From: Paenibacillus senegalensis JC66
Lineage (GTDB): Bacteria; Bacillota; Bacilli; Paenibacillales; NBRC-103111
Direction of reading: 5' to 3'
DNA: 64,000 nucleotides
Assembly (NCBI RefSeq): GCF_000285515.1
Contig: NZ_HE610957.1
Span: forward strand, 656,858 to 720,857
A program made the position numbers and the translations under genes. How positions within the stretch are numbered: position 1 is the first letter of the stretch; each line of letters starts with the position of its first letter. This document shows, piece after piece, positions 26,324-35,404 of this stretch. The notes under the pieces are model-generated. The model worked only from the letters and a program-made list of their open reading frames with translations, had not been told where the DNA came from and made no database searches.

Positions 26324-26454
26324 AATTGCTTCCTCCTGCTCATACAAGATTTAATCGATTTACAGCATAGTATGAGTATGGAGCCAGACGTTCATTCATA
26401 ACAAGTTGGCGTCAGCCATTTCCTGAAGCGATGACAACTAAAAGGCGGGAAACA

Positions 26455-26504
26455 GAAACAAAGAGCCCTGCGCCCCCATGAGTGGAGTAGCGGCAAGGCT
26501 CTTT
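26455..26504 (-). terminator. Intrinsic terminator after rnjB
   Basis: AAAGAGCC/GGCTCTTT stem with extra GC pairs and a long loop, followed in minus reading by GTTTCTGTTT. It lies 26 bp past the rnjB stop and separates it from tepA. Confidence 0.7.
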
Positions 26505-26530
26505 ATGAGGTAAGTGACTTAATGCGTGAA

Positions 26531-28207
26531 TCAGACTTCCATAATAATTGGAAGGATCATAGGCCTTCTTCTTGTTTGTTCATATAAGAATCGTCCGAGA
26601 GCGTCTTTCACATGGGTCTTTAAGGAAGCCCATTCATTTACGTTCTCATTCATTAGTTTATTCAGTGTGCTGGTTACAATCCGATTTGCTTCATCCAGCA
26701 AGCCTTCTGACTCGCGCACATATACAAAGCCACGGGATATAATGTCCGGTCCGGAGAGGATCGTTCCTTGTTCTTTGCTTAGGGTTACCACAACAACTAA
26801 AATACCGTCCTGGGAAAGCAGTTTGCGGTCCCTCAGAACAATATTCCCTACATCACCGATTCCCAAACCGTCAATCAGTACATTGCCTGATTGAACCTTG
26901 GAGCCTTTACGCGCGATGCCGCCTTGGACCTCCACGGTATCCCCGATGTCTACAATGAAGATATCTTCTTTGTTGACACCGACAGATTCAGCCAGTAATC
27001 CATGCTGTCGAAGCATACGGTATTCCCCATGAATAGGCACAAAATATTTCGGTTTCATCAGATTGAGCATGAGCTTCAGTTCTTCCTGACTGCCATGTCC
27101 AGATACATGGACACCGGAAACTGAGCCGGGACCATAGATAACGTTGGCGCCCAGGCGGAACAATTCATCGACAGTTCGTCCCACAAATTTTTCATTGCCT
27201 GGGATTGGTGTTGCCGCAATGATTACGGTATCTCCAGGCAAAATATCTACTTTACGATGAGTAGAGCGGGCCATGCGGGTCAATGCAGACATAGGTTCCC
27301 CTTGACTGCCCGTTGAAAGAATGACGACCCGGTCTGCTGCCATGCGATTAACTTCTTCCGGTTCAATCAGCATTCCTTCCGGTATGCGCAAATAGCCCAG
27401 CTCAGACGCAATGGTGACAACATTGACCATACTCCGACCAATAACGGTCACTTTACGCCTCGTTGTCTCAGCTGCGTCGATAACTTGTTGAATCCGGTGA
27501 ATGTTAGATGCGAACGTGGCAACTACTACTCTTTGTCTAGCTTTGCGGAATACTTCTTCCAGTTCTGCTCCTACACTCCGCTCTGACCCGGTAAATCCCG
27601 GGCGCTCTGCGTTGGTGCTGTCGGACAGCAGCATGAGGACTCCCTTGCGGCCGATTTCAGCCATCCGGTGCAAATCTGCATACTGATCATTGACAGGAGT
27701 CTGATCGAACTTGAAGTCGCCTGTATGAACAACTGTTCCTTCCGGAGTATCAAGACATACTCCAACTGAATCAGGAATACTGTGATTGGTTTTGAAAAAG
27801 CTCGCTCGAATCGTTCCAAGTTTCAATTCCGAGTCCGCATTGATTAGCATTCGTTTTGTATCACCTAACATATTGGCTTCCTTCAGTTTGGCTTCCACCA
27901 AACCGAGCGTCAATTTTGTGCCGTACACAGGTACATTCAACTGCTTAAGCACATAAGGCAAACCGCCAATATGATCTTCATGTCCGTGGGTCAGCACAAT
28001 TCCTCTCACTTTATCCCGGTTCTCTACCAAATAGGAGATATCAGGAATGACGATATCGATACCGAGCATATCCTCCTCGGGAAATTTCAAGCCTGCATCG
28101 ACCACGACAATATCGTTGGCATACTGAACGACATACATATTCTTACCGATCTCACCCACGCCGCCAAGGGCAAAAACCGATAGTTTATCCATATTCTTTT
28201 TAGACAA
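26531..28207 (-). CDS. rnjB: Ribonuclease J (RnjB-type)
   Basis: Metallo-beta-lactamase/beta-CASP 5'-3' exo- and endoribonuclease, 558 aa. Motifs are the start LGGVGEIGKNMYVVQ, the zinc motif LTHGHEDHIGGLPYVL, VHTGDFKFDQTP, and the beta-CASP part with SDSTNAERPGFTGSE and FVPIHGEYRML. The C-terminal domain is present. TTG 28207 has AGGAGG 7 nt upstream. The locus dapA-rnjB-tepA-ylzJ-ftsK equals B. subtilis rnjB rather than rnjA, which is why I chose this symbol. It works with RNase Y and PNPase, also encoded in this window. Confidence 0.93.
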   Translation of the reverse strand: MSKKNMDKLSVFALGGVGEIGKNMYVVQYANDIVVVDAGLKFPEEDMLGIDIVIPDISYLVENRDKVRGIVLTHGHEDHIGGLPYVLKQLNVPVYGTKLTLGLVEAKLKEANMLGDTKRMLINADSELKLGTIRASFFKTNHSIPDSVGVCLDTPEGTVVHTGDFKFDQTPVNDQYADLHRMAEIGRKGVLMLLSDSTNAERPGFTGSERSVGAELEEVFRKARQRVVVATFASNIHRIQQVIDAAETTRRKVTVIGRSMVNVVTIASELGYLRIPEGMLIEPEEVNRMAADRVVILSTGSQGEPMSALTRMARSTHRKVDILPGDTVIIAATPIPGNEKFVGRTVDELFRLGANVIYGPGSVSGVHVSGHGSQEELKLMLNLMKPKYFVPIHGEYRMLRQHGLLAESVGVNKEDIFIVDIGDTVEVQGGIARKGSKVQSGNVLIDGLGIGDVGNIVLRDRKLLSQDGILVVVVTLSKEQGTILSGPDIISRGFVYVRESEGLLDEANRIVTSTLNKLMNENVNEWASLKTHVKDALGRFLYEQTRRRPMILPIIMEV

Positions 28208-28340
28208 TTCTATTCCTCCTTATTAGTTTGACGACGATTTTACATTTACAAATCAAAAAGAACCGCACCAGTCACTTGCCATCATTATACATGATCAAAA
28301 ACATAAATTACAAGCTAATTCCATATGGGCTATTTTCCCC

Positions 28341-28373
28341 AAAAAAGAGAAAACCGATGCCCGAGCGGCATCG
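28341..28373 (-). terminator. Intrinsic terminator after dapA
   Basis: CGATGCC/GGCATCG stem (28355-28361, 28367-28373) with a 5-nt loop and a TTTTCTCTTTTTT tract in minus reading, just past the dapA stop. Confidence 0.88.
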
Positions 28374-28380
28374 ATTGTCC

Positions 28381-29262
28381 TTATTTGTCAAATAATGACT
28401 CAATAAAGCGCTTCTCATCTTCCGTCACCGGCAGCAGCGGCCTTCTCAGGCCTCCTGCATTTATCCCTTTAAGAGACAGGGCATATTTAACCGGCGCAGG
28501 GCTCGGTACACGATGCGGACATAAGAACATGCCCTTGAACACTGGCATCAGTTCGCCATGCTGTTTAGCTGCAGCCCTCGTATCTCCGCTCTGGTAAGCG
28601 GCAATCATATCCTTCATTTCTTTCCCGATCACATGGGCAGCTACTGATACTACACCGTAAGCCCCGATAGCTAAATAAGGCAGCGTATACGAATCTTCCC
28701 CGCAATACACCTTAAAGGTATCCGGTGCGTTAGCGATAATGGCAGTAACATCCTCCAGGTTATTATGGGCTTCCTTAGTGCAAACGATGTTATCAATTTG
28801 CGCAAGCCTTATTGTCGTTTCAGGCTCCATGTAAAATCCGGTTCGCGCCGGCACATTATACAGCATAACAGGTAATGTCGTGGACTCGGCTATGGCTTTA
28901 CTATGCTGGTAGACCGCTTCCTGCGAGGGTCTGCTGTAATAAGGATTCACAAGGAGAATCCCATCAACGCCAGCTTTTTCTGCCATTTTGGTTAAATGAA
29001 TGCTATGCTCGGTGTCGTTGCTTCCGGTCCCGGCAATTATTTTACAGCGCCCTCTAGCATGACGCACTGCTGCCTCGAACAGGCGAAGCTTCTCCTCATC
29101 GGTTAACGTCGGTGACTCGCCTGTTGTGCCGCTTATAACAAGGCTGTCATTACCCTGCTCTTCGATTAAATAATCGATCAACTTCTCTACTTGTGACCAA
29201 TCAATCTGCATTTGGTCATCAAATGGAGTGACCATAGCCGTAATTAATGTCCCGAATTCCAC
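28381..29262 (-). CDS. dapA: 4-hydroxy-tetrahydrodipicolinate synthase
   Basis: Condenses pyruvate with aspartate semialdehyde at the branch to lysine, diaminopimelate and dipicolinic acid. Family motifs: SGTTGESPTL, PVMLYNVPARTGF (catalytic Tyr in YNVPxRT) and CTKEAHNNLEDV with the Schiff-base Lys. The start GTG 29262 gives MEFGTLITAM, matching B. subtilis MNFGNVSTAM, and AGGAGG sits 7 nt upstream. The ATG at 29268 is too close to it. Length is 293 aa. It is transcribed with dapG. Substrate comes from aspartate semialdehyde dehydrogenase, whose gene is not at this locus. Confidence 0.95.
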   Translation of the reverse strand: MEFGTLITAMVTPFDDQMQIDWSQVEKLIDYLIEEQGNDSLVISGTTGESPTLTDEEKLRLFEAAVRHARGRCKIIAGTGSNDTEHSIHLTKMAEKAGVDGILLVNPYYSRPSQEAVYQHSKAIAESTTLPVMLYNVPARTGFYMEPETTIRLAQIDNIVCTKEAHNNLEDVTAIIANAPDTFKVYCGEDSYTLPYLAIGAYGVVSVAAHVIGKEMKDMIAAYQSGDTRAAAKQHGELMPVFKGMFLCPHRVPSPAPVKYALSLKGINAGGLRRPLLPVTEDEKRFIESLFDK

Positions 29263-29297
29263 TGCCATTCCTCCTACAACTTCTATATTGAATAATG

Positions 29298-30506
29298 TTA
29301 TTTATGAAGATCGAATTTTTGATGAAGTACCCTGACGGCTAGCTGCAATTGCTCTCCCGGCACAAGAACCCAAATGGTTGTATTCGAATCGGCCGACTGG
29401 AGGATCGTTACATCAGCCTCAGTCAAAGCCTCGACAATTTTCGCCATAATCCCGGGCACACCATTCATTCCACCACCGATTAAGGCTACTTTGGCACAAT
29501 GAGACAAAATTGTAGGCTCATGCCCTAATTCCTTCAGCTTGGTTACAGCCAGCTCGGCTACATGATCATATACGGTGTAGATGACCTCAGATGGATTCAC
29601 ATTGATAAAATCAATGCTGATCCGGTGCTGTGCCATCGATTGAAAAATCGCCCTCGGAGCATCATACCTTCCTTCGGCAATAGATACGCGGATTTGCGTA
29701 ACATTGGCCATATGGGCAATTCCCGTCACGCAGCGGTCGATAACCGCCTGGCGTTCGGTGCGCGGACGGGTAACTAGCGTTCCCGCCTCCGAACTGAATG
29801 TCGAACGGACGCGGATTGGAATATTCGCCTGCATGGCGACCTCAACGGCTCGTGGATGGATGACTTTAGCCCCATGATTGGCCATATTGCAAATTTCCGC
29901 ATACGTGACCGTTTCCAGCAATCGAGCCTCTCGGACGATTCGGGGATCTGCTGTAAGAATCCCTTCGACATCTGTGAAAATTTCGACACATTCCGCTCGC
30001 AAAGCAGCTCCCAGAGCGGTTGCCGATGTGTCACTGCCGCCGCGGCCGAGGGTAGTTACCTGATGATCCGCATTGCGGCCTTGGAATCCGGTGACAATGA
30101 CTACATGACCTTGAGCAAGCTGCTCTTCAATCGGGTGAGGATCAATCTCGACAATTTTTGCATCACCAAACATATCATCAGTCAGGATCCCCGCCTGCCC
30201 CCCTGTCAAGACAACAGCAGGTATAGCTTCAGCATGCAGAAGGCTGCAAAGGGTAGCAGCCGATATGATCTCGCCGCATCCCATCAATAAATCTTTTTCC
30301 CTAGCGGGCAGGCTGTTGCCGTTATGGCTGATCCAGTCCAATAAAGTATCTGTAGCGTAAGGTTCTCCTTTTCTTCCCATAGCCGATACTACGACGACTA
30401 GCCGGTAGTTTTGTGCGAGTGCTTGTCGGATATGCCGGACTACATGCCGGCGTGCTTCGAAGGACGATAAGGATGTTCCTCCATACTTCTGCACCAAGAC
30501 AGGCAC
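29298..30506 (-). CDS. dapG: Aspartate kinase (DapG-type)
   Basis: First enzyme of the aspartate family pathway. The kinase domain has VQKYGGTSL, VVVVSAMGRKG and LGRGGSDTSATALGA. C-terminal ACT domains begin around residue 265, with ILQSADSNTTIWVLV. Length is 402 aa. I choose GTG 30506 because GGAGG is 8 nt upstream. The GTG at 30521 lies before that site. In B. subtilis the homologue is the diaminopimelate-inhibited isozyme. It forms a two-gene unit with dapA, driven by a good promoter at 30542-30570. asd, normally between dpaB and dapG in B. subtilis, is absent. Confidence 0.94.
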   Translation of the reverse strand: MPVLVQKYGGTSLSSFEARRHVVRHIRQALAQNYRLVVVVSAMGRKGEPYATDTLLDWISHNGNSLPAREKDLLMGCGEIISAATLCSLLHAEAIPAVVLTGGQAGILTDDMFGDAKIVEIDPHPIEEQLAQGHVVIVTGFQGRNADHQVTTLGRGGSDTSATALGAALRAECVEIFTDVEGILTADPRIVREARLLETVTYAEICNMANHGAKVIHPRAVEVAMQANIPIRVRSTFSSEAGTLVTRPRTERQAVIDRCVTGIAHMANVTQIRVSIAEGRYDAPRAIFQSMAQHRISIDFINVNPSEVIYTVYDHVAELAVTKLKELGHEPTILSHCAKVALIGGGMNGVPGIMAKIVEALTEADVTILQSADSNTTIWVLVPGEQLQLAVRVLHQKFDLHK

Positions 30507-30541
30507 CCTGCTCACCTCCACATATTAGGAGATCAATTTCT

Positions 30542-30570
30542 ATTGTATAGTTAAACGCCCTTTCCGCCAA
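30542..30570 (-). promoter_or_regulatory. SigA-type promoter for dapG-dapA
   Basis: TTGGCG (30565-30570) and TACAAT (30542-30547) in minus reading, with 17-nt spacing. Transcription would start about 30 nt before the dapG start. Confidence 0.6.
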
Positions 30571-30682
30571 TGGTAAAATGCTTTGAAAGCCGTCTTTCAT
30601 TCGCGTTAGCGGCATTAAAGCTTGGCAGCAACCTACGCTTCTGACGAATTCTATCGGGGAGCGCAAAATACTGAGGCAACTA

Positions 30683-31276
30683 TTAATAATTGAAACGTTC
30701 AATGAGCAGCGGCTGCAGCTGCTTGCCCTGTAGAGCGGCTTCGCATGTTGCCTCAATCAAATCCATGCGGGACACCAGTGAATTCGCCTTTACCTCCGGC
30801 GCATCCTGGCCAAACGGTACGAAGTAGATGTTTTTGGTGACGAGAAGTTTAGCGATATTCGCTGCATTCAGCCCCAAACCATCATTGGTTGAAATGGCGA
30901 TTACCAAAGGCCTTTGATTCCGCATCTGAGCCTTGGCGGCCATTAGCACCGGGCTTTCCGTTAACGCGTTGGCCAATTTACTGGTTGTATTTCCCGTGCA
31001 GGGAGCAATAACCAATATGTCCAGAAGCTTGCTCGGACCAAGCGGCTCCGCTTCAACAATCGTAGAAATAATATCATTCCCGGTAATATCTTTCAACTGT
31101 TTTTGCCATTCCTGTGAAGTTCCAAAGCGAGTGTCCGTTGTCATTAAAGTGTTGGATGCAATCGGGATGACCTTCGCACCCAAATCGACAAAACGTTGGA
31201 TTTGCGGCATGACCTCTTCAAATGTGCAGTGAGACCCCGTTAAAGCAAACCCTACTGTTTTTCCGTGCCAATCCAT
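30683..31276 (-). CDS. dpaB: Dipicolinate synthase subunit B
   Basis: Flavoprotein-like subunit (SpoVFB) of the enzyme that makes dipicolinic acid in the mother cell during sporulation. Length is 197 aa. Sequence features are GKTVGFALTGSHCTF near the N-terminus, IAPCTGNTTSKLANALTE as the phosphate-binding flavodoxin-type loop, and PLVIAISTNDGLGLNA. It starts at ATG 31276 with GGGAGG, 3 bp after the dpaA stop, so the pair is co-expressed. A 176-bp gap then separates it from dapG. Confidence 0.95.
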   Translation of the reverse strand: MDWHGKTVGFALTGSHCTFEEVMPQIQRFVDLGAKVIPIASNTLMTTDTRFGTSQEWQKQLKDITGNDIISTIVEAEPLGPSKLLDILVIAPCTGNTTSKLANALTESPVLMAAKAQMRNQRPLVIAISTNDGLGLNAANIAKLLVTKNIYFVPFGQDAPEVKANSLVSRMDLIEATCEAALQGKQLQPLLIERFNY

Positions 31277-31279
31277 TCC

Positions 31280-32173
31280 TCATCTTCCTCCCTTTTCCGA
31301 ATCTTCCATTAACAGACGGCCAAGGGTGTTAGCAATAATACGCCCCGCAGTTTTCGGTGCGACGATTCCGGGCAATCCCGGTGCCAACAATGCTTTGACT
31401 CCCCGCTTTTCCGCGAAACGGAAGTCGGTGCCGCCGGGCTTGGAGGCCAGGTCGATAATCAAAGCACGATGAGGAATTTTAGCTATGATTTGCGCTGTGA
31501 TTATCATAGACGGTATAGTATTAAAAATCAAGTCAATATCCTTGACGTGATCGGCTAAATCCTTTGTATAGAAAGGAGTAAAGCCCATCTCCCAGGCCCT
31601 AGCGTAATGCTCCGGCTTGCGAACCCCAACCTTCACCTTGGAACCGAGTCCTGCTAAGGTTCTTGCCATGGTCAATCCCGTTCTCCCCATACCAAGAACC
31701 ATGCTTTTGGAGTTGTGTATGGTGAAATCCGTATTCTGGATTGCCATCATCAGCGCACCTTCGGCTGTAGGGATGGAGTTGTAGATCGCCACATCGTCCC
31801 GTTCGAATAGCTCCACGACTTCTATAGAATAAGTCTCACACAGCTTCTTTAGAGCCGGCTTGGCAATACCCGTAAATATTTTGCAAGTTTTAGGAATAGC
31901 CTCCAAGTGTGTTGTTTTCAACACAAGTTCTTCCGATGAGAAGATAGTCATTACCTGACCGTCCTCTTCCATTCCTGAAGCAGGCAAAATAACAGCGTCG
32001 GTGGAAACAAGGGCTTCCGGCGTCAGCTTGGCGCGCACCACCCCGCTAAACGAAGACTGCAGATTGTCAAAACCAATAAGCTGGACCGTAGCATCCAGTT
32101 CCGTCAGGCGCTCTATCACTTCCAACTGTCTGGCGTCACCGCCAATAAAGGTTACTTGTAATCCGGTGAGCAT
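31280..32173 (-). CDS. dpaA: Dipicolinate synthase subunit A
   Basis: NAD(P)-binding subunit (SpoVFA) of dipicolinate synthase, which converts dihydroxy-tetrahydrodipicolinate from DapA into the spore solute dipicolinic acid. Length is 297 aa. The Rossmann motif is VLGMGRTGLTMARTLAGLG at about residue 158. LIFNTIPSMII and LIDLASKPGGTDF are typical. It starts at ATG 32173. A possible SigK promoter (32211-32240) lies upstream, as expected for mother-cell expression. Confidence 0.95.
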   Translation of the reverse strand: MLTGLQVTFIGGDARQLEVIERLTELDATVQLIGFDNLQSSFSGVVRAKLTPEALVSTDAVILPASGMEEDGQVMTIFSSEELVLKTTHLEAIPKTCKIFTGIAKPALKKLCETYSIEVVELFERDDVAIYNSIPTAEGALMMAIQNTDFTIHNSKSMVLGMGRTGLTMARTLAGLGSKVKVGVRKPEHYARAWEMGFTPFYTKDLADHVKDIDLIFNTIPSMIITAQIIAKIPHRALIIDLASKPGGTDFRFAEKRGVKALLAPGLPGIVAPKTAGRIIANTLGRLLMEDSEKGGR

Positions 32174-32210
32174 CGGTTTAACACCCTTTTCCTCTCCAAT
32201 CTCGATAACT

Positions 32211-32240
32211 CAGTTTATGCTTGCGCCTAATGAGGGGTGA
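32211..32240 (-). promoter_or_regulatory. Candidate SigK promoter for dpaA-dpaB
   Basis: In minus reading, TCACCCC (32234-32240) supplies the -35 core and GCATAAACTG (32211-32220) resembles the SigK -10 (GCATAnnnTA), with 15 nt between CACC and GCATA. Known SigK control of spoVF in B. subtilis agrees. Confidence 0.5.
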
Positions 32241-32277
32241 CTGTACAAGAGTCTATAAAGATATCTGCCCGGAAAGC

Positions 32278-32311
32278 AAAAAAACACCCTGAGCCATCTG
32301 CTCAGGATGTT
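32278..32311 (-). terminator. Intrinsic terminator after dut
   Basis: 12-bp stem AACATCCTGAGC/GCTCAGGGTGTT (one G-U pair) with a 5-nt loop and a run of T in minus reading. It lies about 97 bp past the dut stop. Confidence 0.85.
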
Positions 32312-32407
32312 TGCTGGAATTAAGGGTAAGGTTTCTTTGTACCCGCTCTAATAATCGTTTCGCTAAATAGGCTTGTCCCCTTTTATTTTCAACACGCACG
32401 CTTATCG

Positions 32408-32857
32408 TTATTGCGTTCCCGTATGTCCGAATCCGCCTTCTCCCCGCTCTGTTTCGGACAATACCTCCACCTCCATTAATTCTACATCCGGAACCTGTTG
32501 AAACACCATTTGGGCAATCCGGTCTTTGCGCTCGATGACAAATGGTTCCTGCCCATGATTAATTAACAGCACTTTAACTTCTCCGCGGTAATCCGCATCG
32601 ATTGTTCCCGGGGAGTTCAAGGATGTGATTCCGTGCTTTAAGGCAAGCCCGCTGCGCGGACGAATCTGTGCCTCGAGCCCGGCTGGCATAGCGAGACAAA
32701 AACCGGTCGGCACGAGACCCCGCTCTCCAGGCTGCAAGGTAATACTGTCCGTAACCGCAGCATATATGTCCATTCCGCTAGCCAAAGACGACATTTTACT
32801 CGGAAGCGGAATATCCTCATTTCCGGGCAGTCGTTTAATTTGTACGTGTATTGACAA
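32408..32857 (-). CDS. dut: Deoxyuridine 5'-triphosphate nucleotidohydrolase
   Basis: Homotrimeric-type dUTPase, 149 aa, converting dUTP to dUMP and limiting uracil in DNA. All five motifs are visible: [42 protein letters not shown] and the C-terminal glycine-rich [11 protein letters not shown]. The start is TTG 32857 with GGAGG 7 nt upstream, inside the end of the preceding protease gene (23-bp overlap). It is the last gene of ylxY-mlpA-dut. Confidence 0.95.
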   Translation of the reverse strand: MSIHVQIKRLPGNEDIPLPSKMSSLASGMDIYAAVTDSITLQPGERGLVPTGFCLAMPAGLEAQIRPRSGLALKHGITSLNSPGTIDADYRGEVKVLLINHGQEPFVIERKDRIAQMVFQQVPDVELMEVEVLSETERGEGGFGHTGTQ

Positions 32858-34100
32858 GCTGATCCCTCCTAAACGTCCTCAAAGCCGCATCGGATTGCCC
32901 CACCATCGCAAGAGCAAACGGATGCGAGCATAGTTCAGTAATCACTTCCTGGATTTGTTCCAGGGTAATGCCTTCTATCCGCTCAAGAACCTCATCTATG
33001 GAGGTTTGCTCGCCAAGCATCATTTCATTCTTGGCAAGCCGGTTCATTCGGCTGCTGGTACTTTCCAGGCTGAGAATCAGGCTGCCTTTCAGCTGCTCTT
33101 TGCCCTTTCTCAGTTCCTTGTCGGTTATCCCGCGGGCTACGAGTTCCTCCATCAGCTCCATAGTAACCTTGAGTACTTCCTCGGTCTGCTTAGGTGCAGT
33201 CCCCATATAAATAGTGAACAAACCGCTGTCCAGATGTGCGCTATGATAGGAATAAACGGAGTAAGCCAGACCTCGCTTTTCTCTAATTTCCTGGAACAGC
33301 CGGGAGCTCATCCCTCCGCCAATCGTATTATTCAGCAGAATCATCCCGTAGTAACGGCTGTCCTTCAGGGGAAGCCCGGGCAAGGACAAACAGATATGAT
33401 TCTGTTCGGTCTGCTTTTCGTGATAGATGGAGTCCGCCACAAACACAGGGGGAACGATTACGCTCTCCGAGTTATGCGGTTCAAAAGACCCGAAATGGCT
33501 TTCCAGCAAATCAAGAATATTATCATCAATATTCCCTGCCACGCTGATTACTGTATTCTCTACCGTATAATGCTTGCTCATATATTCACGCAGCGTTGCC
33601 GAGGTCATGGCCTGCAAATTCGCTTCTGTGCCCAGAATAGGGTAACCTAACGAATGTGTTCCATATGAGGCTTTAGCCAATAAATCATGCACTAAATCAT
33701 CCGGTGTATCTTCATACATGGAAATTTCCTCAAGAATCACATTCCGCTCCTTGGTTAATTCACCCTCATCCAGCACGGATTTGAAATACATTTCAGCCAG
33801 AACATCGACCGCTATCGGCAGATGCTCATCCAATACCTTAGCATAGTAGCAAGTATATTCCTTTGTAGTGAATGCGTTAACATTGCCGCCTATGCCATCA
33901 AATACTTCAGCAATCTCTTTGGTCGAATACCGCTCCGTTCCTTTAAAAAGCATGTGTTCGATAAAATGCGAGATCCCGTTTAGTTCCGGGCTCTCATTGC
34001 GTGAGCCTGTTTTTACCCATATGCCAAATGACACCGACCGGCAGGAATCAATCTTCTCCAGGACGACTCTGACTCCGTTCGAAAGATGCTTTTTTATCAC
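32835..34100 (-). CDS. M16 family zinc peptidase (MlpA/YmxG-like)
   Basis: Pitrilysin-type processing-protease homologue, 421 aa. The zinc motif HxxEH is in [15 protein letters not shown] at about residue 46, and the distal Glu is in [14 protein letters not shown]. The Gly-rich [24 protein letters not shown] is the conserved C-lobe signature (key residues GGGMSSRLF and RGLAYS). Unlike YmfF it is a full active form. It starts at GTG 34100 with AGGAGG. The cluster pnp-ylxY-ymxG is conserved in B. subtilis. Its substrate is unknown; roles in extracellular protease regulation have been proposed for B. subtilis MlpA. Confidence 0.9.
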   Translation of the reverse strand: MIKKHLSNGVRVVLEKIDSCRSVSFGIWVKTGSRNESPELNGISHFIEHMLFKGTERYSTKEIAEVFDGIGGNVNAFTTKEYTCYYAKVLDEHLPIAVDVLAEMYFKSVLDEGELTKERNVILEEISMYEDTPDDLVHDLLAKASYGTHSLGYPILGTEANLQAMTSATLREYMSKHYTVENTVISVAGNIDDNILDLLESHFGSFEPHNSESVIVPPVFVADSIYHEKQTEQNHICLSLPGLPLKDSRYYGMILLNNTIGGGMSSRLFQEIREKRGLAYSVYSYHSAHLDSGLFTIYMGTAPKQTEEVLKVTMELMEELVARGITDKELRKGKEQLKGSLILSLESTSSRMNRLAKNEMMLGEQTSIDEVLERIEGITLEQIQEVITELCSHPFALAMVGQSDAALRTFRRDQLVNTRTN

Positions 34101-34111
34101 TGTTGTTCCTC

Positions 34112-35161
34112 CTAATTGTTAATCCCGTAGAACAAGCGATCTTCCTTGTCCGGTACCCGATTCGTAGACAAGAGCTCACTTACGGTACCGAGCACCATGT
34201 CCCTCGCCTTGACTTCACGAATGATGGATGACAATGCCTCGGAAGACGATTCTGTCGGATGCATCAAAATTAAGGCACCCGGCTCCAGTCTGCGACTGAT
34301 TTTATTGACAATACTGTCTGGAGACGGCTTCTTCCAATCCACTGTATCGATAGTCCACAATACGGTTCTAAGCTTCAATTCGTGGGCAATTTCTACTGTC
34401 TCCTGATCAAAATCACCTGAGGGGGGAGCAAACCATTGATTTTCCACCCCTAACTCCTCTTTTAAGAGCTTTTCGGTCTTTGCAATTTCTTCTATCGCCT
34501 GCTGACGGCCCAGCCTGCTCATATCTTTATGGGAATATCCGTGATTGGATACTTCGTGGCCTCTCTCGGCAATCTCTTTTGCCAGGTCTATATTTTTATT
34601 CAGCCAGGTTCCGTCAAAAAAGAATGTAGCCCGGACATTTTCATCATCCAACGTTTTAAGCATGGAAGGCAGGTACTCATTTCCCCAAGCCACATTAACC
34701 ATCAAAGAAACCATAGGTTTATTAGGATTGCCCTTGTAGATTGGTTCTACAGGCAGATCCTCCAATGATACCTGAGGTCTGACTTCCCTCCATACCAACG
34801 ACAGCTTACCTCCCGGAGTCCAATCCTTCGACAGCTGTAAAGATCTCTCCACATCGACTTCCTTGCCGTTATACCCGGGAATGGCTTTCCACACCCGATC
34901 AATAGACGCATCAATTGGCGCCACGTTGCCGCGCTCGGCCTCCTTGTGAATTGCTGCAAGAAGCTCCTGGTCTACAGCGTCCCTTTCCGTAGAAGGCACT
35001 GGCCGCTGGCCATTAGTTATTAAAGCCGCAGCGGGCCAGCTCTCCTGTTCACCCGGTTTCAGCTGGCCAAAAAATTCGTCCATGAACGGAAGCTGTCCGA
35101 ATAAAAATAATAATGCCGCTGTAAAGGACAACAAAATAGCCATAGGTTTATGTTTTCCCAT
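34112..35161 (-). CDS. Polysaccharide deacetylase family protein (YlxY-like)
   Basis: Exported NodB-homology protein, 349 aa. The N-terminal helix AILLSFTAALLFLFGQL (about residues 8-25) is a signal peptide or anchor. A variable region follows. The NodB domain begins about residue 145, with MVSLMVNVAWGNEYLP, FFFDGTWLNKN and HEVSNHGYSHKDMSRL. In active deacetylases the first motif contains TFDDG; here MVNVAWG replaces it, so catalytic activity is doubtful, as for YlxY. It starts at ATG 35161 with GGGGTG 6 nt upstream. It begins the unit ylxY-mlpA-dut after the pnp terminator. Confidence 0.87.
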   Translation of the reverse strand: MGKHKPMAILLSFTAALLFLFGQLPFMDEFFGQLKPGEQESWPAAALITNGQRPVPSTERDAVDQELLAAIHKEAERGNVAPIDASIDRVWKAIPGYNGKEVDVERSLQLSKDWTPGGKLSLVWREVRPQVSLEDLPVEPIYKGNPNKPMVSLMVNVAWGNEYLPSMLKTLDDENVRATFFFDGTWLNKNIDLAKEIAERGHEVSNHGYSHKDMSRLGRQQAIEEIAKTEKLLKEELGVENQWFAPPSGDFDQETVEIAHELKLRTVLWTIDTVDWKKPSPDSIVNKISRRLEPGALILMHPTESSSEALSSIIREVKARDMVLGTVSELLSTNRVPDKEDRLFYGINN

Positions 35162-35345
35162 ACCTTTCACCCCAGGACATGCGTTTTGGTGTTTCGTTCC
35201 TCTGCTTTAGAATTTGTCAGAAGAACGAGCACTCGGTTTGTCCCATTGTATGCGGTAAGGGTCAAGCTTAGAAGCGGGTTCTCAGGTGAACCTATTTGGA
35301 AATACCGGCAAATTGAAATCCTTTGCGTAAACTACGATAACATTG

Positions 35346-35374
35346 AAAAAAGAGACAGATAGATCTGACTCTTT
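35346..35374 (-). terminator. Intrinsic terminator after pnp
   Basis: AAAGAGTCAGA/TCTGTCTCTTT stem with one T-T mismatch, a 4-nt loop and six T in minus reading. It is 31 bp past the pnp stop. Confidence 0.85.
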
Positions 35375-35404
35375 ATTTTAACGTATTTTGTTTTAAGTGA
35401 CAAA

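Noticed and set aside
30322-30756. 144-aa frame across the dpaB-dapG gap, considered as an asd remnant
   Set aside because: The translation has no Asd motifs and overlaps both real genes in another frame.
34112-35161. Active NodB deacetylase
   Set aside because: The usual TFDDG metal motif is replaced by MVNVAWG, so catalytic activity is doubtful.
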